A stretch of DNA of 64,000 nucleotides, taken from positions 1 through 64,000 of IMG/VR virus record IMGVR_UViG_3300020159_001521. The stretch is one strand, 5' to 3'. The notes under the pieces are model-generated. The model did no database searches, was not told the DNA's origin, and saw only the letters and a list, made by a program, of their open reading frames with translations. Made by a program: the position numbers and the translations under genes. Shown here one piece after another: positions 20,133 to 28,966 of this stretch. Position 1 is the stretch's first letter, and every line of letters begins with the position of its first letter. This stretch comes from a virus.

Positions 20133-21039
20133 ATCTGTTTACTCTATTTGGTAATTCATACATGTTGAATCTGTTCAAATCTTGCTTTATCCTTCTTTGT
20201 TTAGCATACACATCTTGCTTCTTCACCTCTATATCTGCCATTATGAAGGCTTCTTCAGACATTTGTTTGTAATAGGCAAGCTTCTGTTGAATCTGATTGA
20301 ATGTCTCATCGTTTATTTGATTAGACAATGTTTCAAACACTTTAAACTTAATGAATGCTTCTACAAATTCTCTGATACGATAGTTGTCTGGAATCATCTG
20401 ATTACCAATATTATCGTATTCGTAAACATAGAATATAAGATGAACAACACCTTGTCTGAAGTTTGTGACAAACTTATTGTCTCTGATATCAAAGCTATCA
20501 GCAGCTGAGCTGCCAAGATTTGCACAATCTAAAGAACAATGTGCCTTAACAGAAATGTTTCCTGGTTTAAGCAAGTATGATCTTTGATAGGCAATATTTA
20601 ATTCGTTATTTGTTTTATAGACAGCCTGTATAAGTTCAGGCATGCACGTACCTGCGCACGAGGGATCTACACAGCTAGGATTGTTACAAGGTGTACCACC
20701 AATTGTAAGAGGACTAACTTGTATTGTTGTTTGAGAAGAAGCTTGAGAATAGAAAGAATTAGCTGATCTGTAGGGATAACCATCTACAGATGTACACATC
20801 CAAGCTTCTCTCACAGCAAAGAAATTGTCTGGAAGTCTTGTTTGAAAATCCTCTATAGTGAGGTAGGTTTCTTGTATTTGATATGTGGCTCTTCCCAACT
20901 TCCTAAGACATTTGTCTAGGTATGTAGGAAATAGTAAGTCATCTACAGCTCCTGTATCGAAATAGCTTTTCAGTTCCTCCTTAACAACGGAGAAGACTGG
21001 TTCTGGGCTAACAAAGTCGTATTTATAATAGTAGCTCAT
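20110..21039 (-). CDS. tail ring / head-tail connector-type protein
   Basis: 309 residues. The first 120 residues are mixed helix/strand. A Cys-rich insert (NNPSCVDPSCAGTC) lies around residues 120-135. The C-terminal 100 residues are helical and end in a basic tail (RVNRYGWRRNG). Composition and position, just upstream of the giant tail protein and downstream of two small ring/HU-like genes, fit the ring proteins that stack below the portal in crAss-like phages. The specific ring cannot be assigned by eye. Confidence 0.6.
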   Translation of the reverse strand: MSYYYKYDFVSPEPVFSVVKEELKSYFDTGAVDDLLFPTYLDKCLRKLGRATYQIQETYLTIEDFQTRLPDNFFAVREAWMCTSVDGYPYRSANSFYSQASSQTTIQVSPLTIGGTPCNNPSCVDPSCAGTCMPELIQAVYKTNNELNIAYQRSYLLKPGNISVKAHCSLDCANLGSSAADSFDIRDNKFVTNFRQGVVHLIFYVYEYDNIGNQMIPDNYRIREFVEAFIKFKVFETLSNQINDETFNQIQQKLAYYKQMSEEAFIMADIEVKKQDVYAKQRRIKQDLNRFNMYELPNRVNRYGWRRNG

Positions 21040-21046
21040 TTTTGTG

Positions 21047-21556
21047 TTATTTTATCCATTCGTGATACATGTGCTGATATTTCTCATCAGTTTTTATGTA
21101 ATGTGCTAACATTCTTGATGTAACTCGTGATGGTTTAAAATACCAAAAGCTAACTCCTTTAAGTCTTGTTGTTTCTTTGAACCAAATCCATCCAAAGAAA
21201 TAGCCTTCTGTATGATAGTTGAAATTGTATATGATTTTTCCTTTCTGCTTGGTCTTAATCCAATCTACAGGAAGATTGATAAATTCATCGTTTAATCCTT
21301 TGAGCTTTCTTCTTTTCTTTTTCTTTATTGAAAATTCACCAAATCCAAAAGGAAGTTTTTCTCTATTACCTGTTTCAAGAATGTAGTTTCTAAAAGACTC
21401 GTTAAACCTATAGATGATGTTTTTCCACTCATCAAAGGTGAGTTTTATTTCTGTGTGCTTCTTACAAAAGCTGTTATAGTTTTCTTTACTTGCTGATCTC
21501 CAATCAATCTTTGTCCTCATTTCATCTAGTATTTGGCAAATTCGGGGCTTGCCCAT
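21047..21556 (-). CDS. small virion-block protein with an HU/IHF-like GFG motif
   Basis: 169 residues, basic and aromatic. Residues about 68-80 (KLPFGFGEFSIKKKK) resemble the turn before the beta arm of HU/IHF proteins (GFGxF followed by basic residues). crAss-like phages carry IHF-like genes among their tail-ring genes, so a divergent HU-fold structural protein is plausible. It overlaps the next upstream gene by 35 bp, suggesting translational coupling. Without a structure prediction the fold is uncertain. Confidence 0.55.
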   Translation of the reverse strand: MGKPRICQILDEMRTKIDWRSASKENYNSFCKKHTEIKLTFDEWKNIIYRFNESFRNYILETGNREKLPFGFGEFSIKKKKRRKLKGLNDEFINLPVDWIKTKQKGKIIYNFNYHTEGYFFGWIWFKETTRLKGVSFWYFKPSRVTSRMLAHYIKTDEKYQHMYHEWIK

Positions 21557-22247
21557 CTAACCCATCAGACGTAATATCCGTCTTAAGGTTAAAATAGGTT
21601 TGCAACAACTTTTTAGTTGTAAGCTCAAGCACCTGACTTTGCAAATACCCAGGAACACCATATGGTTTGTCAAGAGGATTTTTACAATAATCATCAAGGT
21701 TTATATCTTCTCCACAACAACATTCTGGATAGAGAATGTTATTTGGAACATCCTCTTCAAACAATGCAGATATTCTGATTGCTTGTAAGAGAGGATTGCT
21801 TACGTACAGATAACCGTTCATAATCCAATAATAAGCTTCATTCTTAATGATGGGAAGCTTAAGTAGATTTATATATCTGTTTATCGTTATTTCTTTAACT
21901 TTCTTACCTTGTCCACTCATGGCGTTTATCGAATAAACACCCTGTATTATATATTGGTAATTTCCCTCAGCTATACGAGGAAGTTTATATCTACTCCTTG
22001 CAACTGTACAAGGATCGACATAATCACAACATTCTGAAATAGGAACTTCCACCATCTCTAAACAAGGGAGGGTGGTGAACAATGTATCTGTTGCCCAGAG
22101 CTTTCTAAGATTAGTTTCTCTTTTAATAAGCAACAATGAATTATTTTTAATCTCAGAAGCTATCACCCTATCCGTAATAAGGGAATCTGTAGAAAGCAAC
22201 TTGTGCATACTACGTACATCTGAAACTAATTTTCTTAATGTTGACAT
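21522..22247 (-). CDS. virion ring/connector protein, unassigned
   Basis: 241 residues with a Cys-rich pair of segments (SECCDYVDPC and PECCCGEDINLDDYC). The N-terminal half is helical. The C-terminal helix (LQSQVLELTTKKLLQTYF) could pack in a ring. It shares one base with the metallophosphoesterase gene start and overlaps the following gene by 35 bp, so the three are co-translated. The position suggests a connector or ring protein; I recognise no specific family motif. Confidence 0.55.
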   Translation of the reverse strand: MSTLRKLVSDVRSMHKLLSTDSLITDRVIASEIKNNSLLLIKRETNLRKLWATDTLFTTLPCLEMVEVPISECCDYVDPCTVARSRYKLPRIAEGNYQYIIQGVYSINAMSGQGKKVKEITINRYINLLKLPIIKNEAYYWIMNGYLYVSNPLLQAIRISALFEEDVPNNILYPECCCGEDINLDDYCKNPLDKPYGVPGYLQSQVLELTTKKLLQTYFNLKTDITSDGLDGQAPNLPNTR

Positions 22248-23473
22248 TATAAATGCTGTTTGAATATATTAGTTATTCCTTCATAATAGTCTATGAGGAA
22301 TCCTGTCATTTCTGCTTTTGATCCTGTGTATCCGTTCTTCTCATCCCATGAACTCTTTGCTGATGAGAAAGCAGGAATTTGATAGAACTTAATTCCACCA
22401 AAATCCTGACTAAGCTCATGGTGTTTGTCACCTGTGAAGATGTAGAAGTTTTTGTAATATGACCATTTTGCTTTGAACTCAATGGGAAATATTCCAGCAA
22501 GTTTTGCTGGCTTCATAGCATCTCCGTGATTTAGCATAAAAGCTGTGGTTCCGAAGCCCAGATATTTTCTATACTTAGGACCTGAATCAAACACTATCTC
22601 AGGAACATCCCTGAAATAAGACTCAAGCCATTTAATTAAATGCCATCCTACATATTCATCGTGATTACCTGGAACATATACAATTCTTAAATCGGTACAA
22701 TGTTCCTTCAGGTAGGAAATGATTTTCACTTCATAATCACAAATCCTTGTGAATGACTCGTGGTATGTAGCTATATTTTGTTGTGGTGTGCCTTTTGTTG
22801 TTGTTCCTGTAAACTCACTGTTGAATTCATCAGACCCTACAACATAAACAATTGTTTCAATCTCATTTGACATTTCAGCTTGATTTACAATTGTAATTAG
22901 CTTTCCTGCTAATATTGCAAATCTTTCCTCCATATCGTTAGAATCATCGTGTATGCCTAATTTATCAAAATGTGCGTCCTGCTTATTGATAAGTAAACAA
23001 CCATAAGGTTTAGAGCTAGACTTAACTATTTTAGGAAGTTGATTCGATGATGGAGTGTAAGTTTTTAGAAAGCTTACAAACTCATCCTGAAACTTGTAAG
23101 CTTCTGTTTTGAGAGATAACCAAGCTTTCACTTGCCAATGAGGAGACTTACTGTTTCCCCAATAGTTCTGAACGTATTTAGTTATTTCCCACTTGTTAAT
23201 GTCTATTTTACACTTTTTGACTAGTTCATCCAAAGATTTGATTTCCTCTGGAGAGTTGAATATTATTTCACCAGTTCCTTTTGAAAGGTCTTCTTCGTAT
23301 TTAACCACTGACTCATCATCAACACATTCCTCTTGAGGAGAAGATTTCAATTCTTTTAACAGCTCACTCACTTCAACTTCTGTAATCCCAAGCTTATCAG
23401 CATAAAACTTTTTACTCTTTTTCCAACTCAACAATTGCTGAAGCTGAGACAGTAAGTATTGATTTTCAGCCAT
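22247..23473 (-). CDS. calcineurin-like metallophosphoesterase in the tail operon
   Basis: 408 residues. Residues 20-45 (YADKLGITEVEVSELLKEL) look like a small helix-turn-helix. The catalytic domain has all five metal-site blocks in order: DAH (166-168), GSDEFN (213-218), GNHDE (269-273), NHGD (315-318) and GDKHH (348-352). The family includes nucleases (Mre11/SbcD type) and phosphodiesterases. The substrate here is unknown, but the extra N-terminal DNA-binding-like segment favours a nucleic acid. It is the first gene after the 23,575 terminator and has its own promoter-like pair, heading the ring/tail genes. Confidence 0.88.
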   Translation of the reverse strand: MAENQYLLSQLQQLLSWKKSKKFYADKLGITEVEVSELLKELKSSPQEECVDDESVVKYEEDLSKGTGEIIFNSPEEIKSLDELVKKCKIDINKWEITKYVQNYWGNSKSPHWQVKAWLSLKTEAYKFQDEFVSFLKTYTPSSNQLPKIVKSSSKPYGCLLINKQDAHFDKLGIHDDSNDMEERFAILAGKLITIVNQAEMSNEIETIVYVVGSDEFNSEFTGTTTKGTPQQNIATYHESFTRICDYEVKIISYLKEHCTDLRIVYVPGNHDEYVGWHLIKWLESYFRDVPEIVFDSGPKYRKYLGFGTTAFMLNHGDAMKPAKLAGIFPIEFKAKWSYYKNFYIFTGDKHHELSQDFGGIKFYQIPAFSSAKSSWDEKNGYTGSKAEMTGFLIDYYEGITNIFKQHL

Positions 23474-23499
23474 TTATGAAATGTTTGATTAAATTGTCA

Positions 23500-23531
23500 T
23501 AAAGGTAGGAATGTTTTTCTAAAATACCAAA
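23500..23531 (-). promoter_or_regulatory. promoter for the metallophosphoesterase/tail operon
   Basis: On the minus strand TTTG (23528-23531), a 20-bp spacer, then TACCTTTA (23500-23507), one mismatch from TAnnTTTG. It lies directly after a strong terminator and about 27 bp before the start codon, where a promoter is expected. Confidence 0.6.
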
Positions 23532-23571
23532 TTATTTTAACTACACTGATTATATTGGTTAATCTGTCTAA

Positions 23572-23602
23572 TTAAAACCCCCAGCGTAGAAACGCCAGGG
23601 GA
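23572..23602 (-). terminator. intrinsic terminator ending the capsid/fibre operon
   Basis: In the minus transcript a GC-rich hairpin (CCCC TGGCG, loop TTTCTA, CGCTGGGG) is followed by TTTTAATT. A second hairpin, AATCCTG/CAGGATT (23,605-23,630), precedes it directly after the stop codon of the 110-residue gene. Confidence 0.85.
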
Positions 23603-23635
23603 TAAATCCTGAAAACCAACAAACAGGATTTTGAA

Positions 23636-23968
23636 TTATGGTGCAGCAGTTGTAGTGGTGCTTGTTGTTACACTACTACACTGTGTCAATAATGAACAAA
23701 GAGCTGCTAAATATCCAGGGTTTGTTGCCAATATGGATAACAAAGCTTGTGTAATTGCAACAGGAGTGATTTTAGAATCTATCTTTTGAAGAGCTGCAGT
23801 GAGCGTATCTTTAAATTGTACTCCTGACCCAGGAAGATTTGCTCCTGAATAATATACATAATCTGAGTTGATTGGATAGCCTAAGAACCCATCAGACACA
23901 CAGCCAGATGGATAGTAGGTGTAAACAATGTCAGCATTATAACAAGGCATTCCAGGTATACAAGACAT
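23636..23968 (-). CDS. small virion protein with Thr-rich C-terminal tail
   Basis: 110 residues. The N-terminal 60 residues are Cys/Tyr-rich, then a helical segment (TDTL-like GVQFKDTLTAALQKIDSK) that resembles trimerisation helices of fibre-base proteins in Bacteroidota phages. The C-terminus is TTSTTTTAAP, the same Thr/Ser tail found on three other virion proteins in this window. It is the last gene of its operon, 10 bp after the collar-domain fibre gene and followed by a terminator. A fibre-base or adaptor role is inferred. Confidence 0.6.
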   Translation of the reverse strand: MSCIPGMPCYNADIVYTYYPSGCVSDGFLGYPINSDYVYYSGANLPGSGVQFKDTLTAALQKIDSKITPVAITQALLSILATNPGYLAALCSLLTQCSSVTTSTTTTAAP

Positions 23969-23978
23969 ATTGCTAAGT

Positions 23979-25037
23979 TTATGGGGTTGGAATATACATT
24001 ATGTAATAACAAGCAACAGATGGTTGAATATTTGCGTGTGCAAGACCACCTCCTGTAGAACCCATTGTTATTCCTGTGGTTGCTGTGCTTGTATTTAGAG
24101 TTGCTTGTACACCATCTCTTGCAGATTCACCTCCACCACCTGGTTGAATAGCTCCTTCAAACGTATGTGTATGACCAGGATCTGTTAACGGGTGATTGTG
24201 AGAAGGAATCTGAGTGATGTCGAGTGTTATAGAGTTGGCTCCAGCAGTTGTGAGCAATGAGTAGTTTGGATTACCAGCAACAGAAGGATTAACTGCAGAA
24301 CTAAGTGGTCCACCACCCATTCCTACAATAGCACCTACAGCAGTTCTACCACGTTTGTCAGGTGTACCATTGTTTCCGTTACAGAGGTAGATTTCTTGCC
24401 AATCACCAAGTCCTGCTCCTGTAACATCAAAGTTAGCAAGAGAACCGTAGTATTCTATAACAGTGTAAGGCACCATCTTTGTACGATATGCATTGGTTGA
24501 TGGTAAACTAGCTAGGTAGGCATTGATTAAACTATTTAATTCAGAAAGCTTTACATAGTTTGTGTCAACATCAAGTTCAAGAGCAGCAAGGTCTACACCA
24601 AGCTGGCAAAGCTTTGTAATCACTGCCTGCACTATATCATGCGTGTCTGAGGAGGCTGTAACGCCTGTCAAACAACCAATTGTATAGTTTGCATTGAGTG
24701 TTGTCAGCGTAGCATTTATACCAGTGACCTGTGTTTGCAAATTACATGCTGCTTTTACAAGAGCTGTAAACAGTTCTTTAGCAGAAGGATCTCCACACGC
24801 AGGGAAACATGGAGGAAGATATTGTGTAACTAGTGTACAATAATCACCAATTGGGATATTAATCTTTATTCCTGTTCCATTTAAGAATGAAACAACTTTT
24901 GCAATGAGAGACTGCTCAACAACGTATAAACTATCACCGTTATCGATTGCTAAGCTCTCAACATTACTTCCTGTATATCTAACACATTTGTCAGATGTTG
25001 TTTCTACACAGCCGTTATAACAATTATTACAAGCCAT
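23979..25037 (-). CDS. fibre protein with C-terminal tail-collar-like domain
   Basis: 352 residues. The N-terminus is Cys-rich (MACNNCYNGCVETTSDKC) and probably anchors the protein. Residues about 90-190 are helical and trimer-like. Residues about 195-352 have the features of a phage collar/receptor-tip domain: EIYLCNGNNGTPDKRGRTAVG, then Gly-rich loops, a His-rich metal-binding stretch IPSHNHPLTDPGHTHTF, and ANIQPSVACYYIMYI at the end. Such domains fold as trimeric knobs with metal-bound HxH motifs and contact receptors. It could be a head or tail fibre; the position among capsid-associated genes leaves both open. Confidence 0.72.
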   Translation of the reverse strand: MACNNCYNGCVETTSDKCVRYTGSNVESLAIDNGDSLYVVEQSLIAKVVSFLNGTGIKINIPIGDYCTLVTQYLPPCFPACGDPSAKELFTALVKAACNLQTQVTGINATLTTLNANYTIGCLTGVTASSDTHDIVQAVITKLCQLGVDLAALELDVDTNYVKLSELNSLINAYLASLPSTNAYRTKMVPYTVIEYYGSLANFDVTGAGLGDWQEIYLCNGNNGTPDKRGRTAVGAIVGMGGGPLSSAVNPSVAGNPNYSLLTTAGANSITLDITQIPSHNHPLTDPGHTHTFEGAIQPGGGGESARDGVQATLNTSTATTGITMGSTGGGLAHANIQPSVACYYIMYIPTP

Positions 25038-25045
25038 TTTAAGAT

Positions 25046-25312
25046 TTATTTATGAATTAACACTTTAACTCTACTAGCAATCATGTCTATTGTATAGGCT
25101 GATGCGTAGTCAGGATTACAAACCTTATTTACTAAGATTCTTTTATAATTAAGTAGGTCACCAATTATATCTCCTGGATAAGGAAAATTTAGCATGAATA
25201 CAATGTTGTTATATTGGTTATTTGCTAATATTGTTAGCCTACAATCAATATCATTGATTAGCTTTGGTGCTGTAGTGCAGTCTACACAATTGACGAGTCT
25301 TGGAGATAACAT
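25046..25312 (-). CDS. small conserved-type virion-block protein
   Basis: 88 residues, hydrophobic/aromatic middle (NNIVFMLNFPYPGDIIGDLL) and a basic end, with Cys pairs near the N-terminus (NCVDCTTAP). No signal peptide. It starts inside the 57-residue Cys-rich gene and overlaps it by 62 bp in another frame. Function unknown; co-transcription with fibre genes suggests an assembly or minor structural role. Confidence 0.6.
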   Translation of the reverse strand: MLSPRLVNCVDCTTAPKLINDIDCRLTILANNQYNNIVFMLNFPYPGDIIGDLLNYKRILVNKVCNPDYASAYTIDMIASRVKVLIHK

Positions 25313-25424
25313 TTCTTAATCGTTTTAAACTGTTAGCAAGGGTTGCGTTACATGCTCCACAGAGCCCATTTATTAACTGACATCCACACCCAACTTTCAT
25401 TCCGCAATTTCTACAAGCTGCCAT
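25251..25424 (-). CDS. 57-residue Cys-rich zinc-ribbon-like protein
   Basis: Starts at the ATG 25422-25424 (MAACRNCGMKVGCGCQLING) and ends at TGA 25251. The eight Cys arranged as CxxCx5CxCx6CxxC plus a later Cys suggest a zinc ribbon or disulfide knot. It sits 11 bp after the 184-residue gene and overlaps the next gene by 62 bp. Its Cys spacing is too ordered to be chance. Confidence 0.65.
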   Translation of the reverse strand: MAACRNCGMKVGCGCQLINGLCGACNATLANSLKRLRNVISKTRQLCRLHYSTKANQ

Positions 25425-25435
25425 ATTTTTAGGTT

Positions 25436-25990
25436 TTAAACAAAACTGTTAAAATAATTAGATCCAGAACAACCACAATTGTTTTTAACGAAGTTAGTCA
25501 GCATCTTGCTTGCTTGCATGTACAACTTATTTGCTGTATCTACAGCGCAATTGTTTGCTGCAGCAATCGATCCTTGTATGAAGTAGTAGATGCTGTTCAA
25601 TTCTACCTTTTGTTGTTGTTTAATAGCTAAATCACATTCCATCATATCAAGTCTCATGAAAGCTTCATCGAATCTTTCTTGTATCTGCTCCACTCTCATT
25701 ATTGTCTTGTTGACAAAGTTTGTTAGTGCAGGAACTACAGAATATGTTAAATAGTAAACACCGTCAGGAAGTGGTTGCAGAGGATCTCCAACAACACTTA
25801 GTCCTAATGTAGCAGAATTGAATACATTAAAATCATTTGGTGTGAATGGAAGAAGAACTGGATCAAATCCAGGAATAGTTATTGATATTGTTGGAGACAC
25901 TGGTGTTGTTGCATATGTGGATATGTCAGCTATACCAAGTGTGTTAGCATCGTGTGTATCAATGACCAATATATCTAATACGTCTGCCAT
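25436..25990 (-). CDS. virion-block structural protein: beta head, helical tail
   Basis: 184 residues. The N-terminal 90 residues are beta-like and Pro/Val-rich and end in a DGVYYLTYSV strand. The C-terminal half is a long helix (MRVEQIQERFDEAFMRLDM) ending in CGCSG. No catalytic motif. The architecture suggests a connector or head-auxiliary protein. A large hairpin separates it from the abundant upstream gene. Confidence 0.6.
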   Translation of the reverse strand: MADVLDILVIDTHDANTLGIADISTYATTPVSPTISITIPGFDPVLLPFTPNDFNVFNSATLGLSVVGDPLQPLPDGVYYLTYSVVPALTNFVNKTIMRVEQIQERFDEAFMRLDMMECDLAIKQQQKVELNSIYYFIQGSIAAANNCAVDTANKLYMQASKMLTNFVKNNCGCSGSNYFNSFV

Positions 25991-26005
25991 GTTGTTTTAA
26001 ATAAG

Positions 26006-26049
26006 TATGCCTGAGGACTTGAGAATATCCTCTCTCACCCTCAGGCATA
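26006..26049 (-). other. large hairpin between two virion genes (attenuator or 3'-end structure)
   Basis: TATGCCTGAGG and CCTCAGGCATA form a perfect 11-bp stem, and inside the loop TGAGA pairs with TCTCA. It lies in the gap after the Thr-tailed gene. No good T-run follows in the minus direction, so it is more likely a processing or stability element than a full terminator. Confidence 0.55.
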
Positions 26050-26074
26050 GGTTATATGATCAAACCTTAATTTA

Positions 26075-27244
26075 TTAAGGGATCAAAGTTGTAGTGGTTG
26101 AAGTGGTAGCCCAAATAGTGGTAGTGGTTGATGTAGTGGTTAAACATACAGAACCTTGTTCTACTGGTGTACCAAGAGCTTGTGTAAGAATATCACTTAC
26201 ACTTGTTGCTGCTGCTGAACCATTCTGAACAGCGATAATCACTGTGCTGTCTTGATGAATGTAATCACCCCAAGAGTAAGCTGACCTATCGTAATCATTG
26301 AACTTGATGTAATAAGTGTCATAAGTAACACCAGAAGACACCCAAGATTCAAAGTTTTCGTTGTAACCAGCCATCCTGTAGAGATGCTTCAAGTAACCAG
26401 CTTGGTAGCTGTAGTAGTTCTTTTCCAATTGTGCAATCTCATCAGATTGACCATAGGCATAAGAAGAACGTTGAACAACCTGAGCGTTAGCTACAAGATT
26501 ACAAGCATCAGCAACAATGAAGTCAGCAGTGGTAGCAGGACCTTCGTAAACGAAAGCACGGAACCACATCCTGTCATATTCCTGAGGGAAAGCTGCAACG
26601 TCACAAGGCTGACCATACTTGGTAAGAGGCTTACCAGTGATACGGAGGATTGCACTTGCGTTGTTACCCAACCTTTGGAACTGATAGAAGTTGTTAAAGC
26701 TAATGTCATCAGGGTTGATACCAGGAGCACTTTGCTGGAGAGCAACGATAATCTCGTCAATCAGAGCAGGAACGTTAACATCAGTACAAGGGTTAGCACC
26801 ACAATCGCAACAAGGAGCCTTTACAGTTACACTGCGAGTGAAACCATTGAAATACAGAGTGTCCAGGTAAGAAGAGTGTGCACGGAGAGTTACAGTTACA
26901 TCTTGACCACACTGTACAGTCCAAGAGGAGATGTCAGTGATTTGTGTCAGAGGTGTAGCACAACCAGTCACCTTGTACCACTCAGTTACATTGGAAGTAC
27001 ATCCAGAACCTGAAGGACAACCTTTGATTTTGTCAGAGCGCTTAGAACCTTGCAAGTAGGTGTTTACCCTACCTTGAGCAACGTAAAAATAAGGAGAAGC
27101 TGCAATAGTTCCAGCAGCTGCAAAGGTGTAGTCGCTTTTGAAAAAGCCAACTTTACCTGCTGTTAAGTCTTGCGTAGAACCGCTATTGGCAATTGTGCTG
27201 CCAACAGGAACCACGAAGAGCGTAGTTAAAGAAAAATCTGCCAT
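26075..27244 (-). CDS. abundant virion protein with double Thr-rich C-terminal tail
   Basis: 389 residues, beta-rich, with two Cys-rich loops (CPSGSGCTSN, PCCDCGANPC) and a C-terminal tail TTTSTTTT-IWA-TTSTTTT-LIP. Its codons are visibly more GC-rich and uniform than those of most neighbours, like the capsid gene, which suggests high expression. It lies two genes downstream of the capsid gene. An auxiliary capsid or major surface protein is likely. The Thr/Ser tail is a possible O-glycosylation or display region. Confidence 0.65.
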   Translation of the reverse strand: MADFSLTTLFVVPVGSTIANSGSTQDLTAGKVGFFKSDYTFAAAGTIAASPYFYVAQGRVNTYLQGSKRSDKIKGCPSGSGCTSNVTEWYKVTGCATPLTQITDISSWTVQCGQDVTVTLRAHSSYLDTLYFNGFTRSVTVKAPCCDCGANPCTDVNVPALIDEIIVALQQSAPGINPDDISFNNFYQFQRLGNNASAILRITGKPLTKYGQPCDVAAFPQEYDRMWFRAFVYEGPATTADFIVADACNLVANAQVVQRSSYAYGQSDEIAQLEKNYYSYQAGYLKHLYRMAGYNENFESWVSSGVTYDTYYIKFNDYDRSAYSWGDYIHQDSTVIIAVQNGSAAATSVSDILTQALGTPVEQGSVCLTTTSTTTTIWATTSTTTTLIP

Positions 27245-27272
27245 TTTTGTTTATTTTAGATATGTAAAAAAC

Positions 27273-28004
27273 TTATTCGTTTGTTTGTATCCTGTATACA
27301 GAGCTTTGAACAGCTGATTGATTTTCAGTGTACATTGCTAAGTTTTGAACAGTGAGATCAACTAATTCATCCTCTAGATAAGCTTCAAGCTCACAGTCTA
27401 CATCTGTAGAGTCTGTTCCATCAAACTTGACATATCCTGTTTTATCAATGTAAATTGGATATCTCATGTACGATATGTAGATCTTTGAAGGAGTGAATGT
27501 ACCATCTGTAAAAATTGATATTTCGTCAGATGACAGGAAGTTGAATGTTTCTTGATACTCAAATGATGGTTTGTAGTGAGTGTTATTTAATAACAGAGAA
27601 AGATCACCGTGTTTAGCAAGATCTCTGTTAATCCAGATCACTCTGTTTTTACACTCACCCTTATCTGCCAGTATATAACTGTCAATATAAAACATATATT
27701 TAGGAGTTATCTGGTCGAGTTTTGTATACCACTGATTTATAGTGGGATTCTTCAACTCAAGGTTTAGTCCATTTTCACTGTAGTTTATTACGAGTTTTTG
27801 TAAGTCTTCGTAACGTTTCTTAAATGAATCTAAACCCATTCCACTGACAACACTAAATCCATCAACCTTCTGCTTTATCAGCTTTATCTGAGCTTCGTTT
27901 AAAGCTAAGATTTTGTCTTCCAGTTGAATCTGCTGATGCTCATTAGTTGATAGTTTATTTAGTTTTTGATCTATTTTATATAATAAACTATCTACAGGTA
28001 TCAT
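27273..28004 (-). CDS. head-tail connector-type virion protein
   Basis: 243 residues. The first 60 residues are helical (LNEAQIKLIKQKVDG), followed by a mixed domain (MFYIDSYILADKGECKNRVIWINRDL) and an acidic, helical C-terminus (DVDCELEAYLEDELVDLTVQNLAMY) reminiscent of head-completion proteins. It overlaps the upstream gene by 4 bp (ATGA). Position after the capsid gene supports a head-completion or ring role; no firm family. Confidence 0.55.
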   Translation of the reverse strand: MIPVDSLLYKIDQKLNKLSTNEHQQIQLEDKILALNEAQIKLIKQKVDGFSVVSGMGLDSFKKRYEDLQKLVINYSENGLNLELKNPTINQWYTKLDQITPKYMFYIDSYILADKGECKNRVIWINRDLAKHGDLSLLLNNTHYKPSFEYQETFNFLSSDEISIFTDGTFTPSKIYISYMRYPIYIDKTGYVKFDGTDSTDVDCELEAYLEDELVDLTVQNLAMYTENQSAVQSSVYRIQTNE

Positions 28005-28966
28005 ACAGATGCGAGTTTCTTAGTTTTTAATTTTTGTTCTATTGTAAGCAACTCATCTTGATTGTCTTCATCAGCAAGGAACTTTACCAATTCCTCTTCG
28101 TCAATTGCCACTTCAAATTCTCCTTCGTAAACTCTTCCATTAGGTTTAACCCTATATATCGAGTGCTGAATAGCTTGCTTAACGAGGTCTTTGATATGGA
28201 GTAAGTTTTCTTTCATGTCAGCAAATCGGTTGAACACCTCTACAGTGGACAATCCTTGGAACTTTCCTGTTTTGAATTCTGTTTCCTTTAGAACGTTATC
28301 TACAAGGTTGTAAACAACTTCTTCTTTGCTGTTATCTGTAACAGGGAGACCTAACAGTCTGGCAACCTTTCTCTTCTTCTCAGGAGTCATACCATCAAAC
28401 TTAGCGATAGCTTTGTTGATGACTTGTTTCTTCTTGAATATCACTGCGTTCTCAATTTCATCATCTACAACATAAAACTGTGTATCTGCTGGAAATTCAC
28501 CACGCTCCCAAGCTTGATAAGAGCTTGCAATTGTGGGATGAACACGTAACCACGAGAATGCTACCTCCTGAAGAGGTTGATCAAGGTCAAAATAGTTATC
28601 TCCGTCTAGTAATTTAACTGGCTGAACATGCATTGCATCATCAGTTGATGTGGACAATCCACTGTTCCAAAACTGAGACCTTGGTCCAAGATCAATATTT
28701 AGAGCAGTTTCAAGTTTAAGTTTTAATGCAGCAACTCTTTCTTTTTCAATTTCCCTTTCTGTAGGATCTTGAATCCTTCTGATGTACGCTGCTTCTGGAT
28801 TTAAACCTGTCCTGTACTGACCGTCCAACTCTTTGTAGGGATATTTAAAAACTCCTGTACCAGGAATCCTTGTCATACCTTTCTGAGCAAGACCGCCTTG
28901 CATTGTCTGTAGTTGTGAGTTGTTATACTCTTTCTTTAACGTTGAGATTTTACCTATCTTTCCCAT
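28001..28966 (-). CDS. virion-block protein downstream of the capsid gene
   Basis: 321 residues, basic N-terminus (MGKIGKISTLKKEYNNSQ), Glu/Lys-rich middle and acidic C-terminus. Predicted largely helical, with no signal or membrane segment. It is preceded by the 213-nt hairpin-rich gap after the capsid gene and overlaps the next gene by 4 bp. Function not recognised; the conserved position suggests an assembly or structural role. Confidence 0.6.
   Translation of the reverse strand: MGKIGKISTLKKEYNNSQLQTMQGGLAQKGMTRIPGTGVFKYPYKELDGQYRTGLNPEAAYIRRIQDPTEREIEKERVAALKLKLETALNIDLGPRSQFWNSGLSTSTDDAMHVQPVKLLDGDNYFDLDQPLQEVAFSWLRVHPTIASSYQAWERGEFPADTQFYVVDDEIENAVIFKKKQVINKAIAKFDGMTPEKKRKVARLLGLPVTDNSKEEVVYNLVDNVLKETEFKTGKFQGLSTVEVFNRFADMKENLLHIKDLVKQAIQHSIYRVKPNGRVYEGEFEVAIDEEELVKFLADEDNQDELLTIEQKLKTKKLASV

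Noticed and set aside
26384-27013. 209-codon open frame on the plus strand
   Set aside because: Antisense to the Thr-tailed virion gene, which has coherent composition and correct operon spacing.
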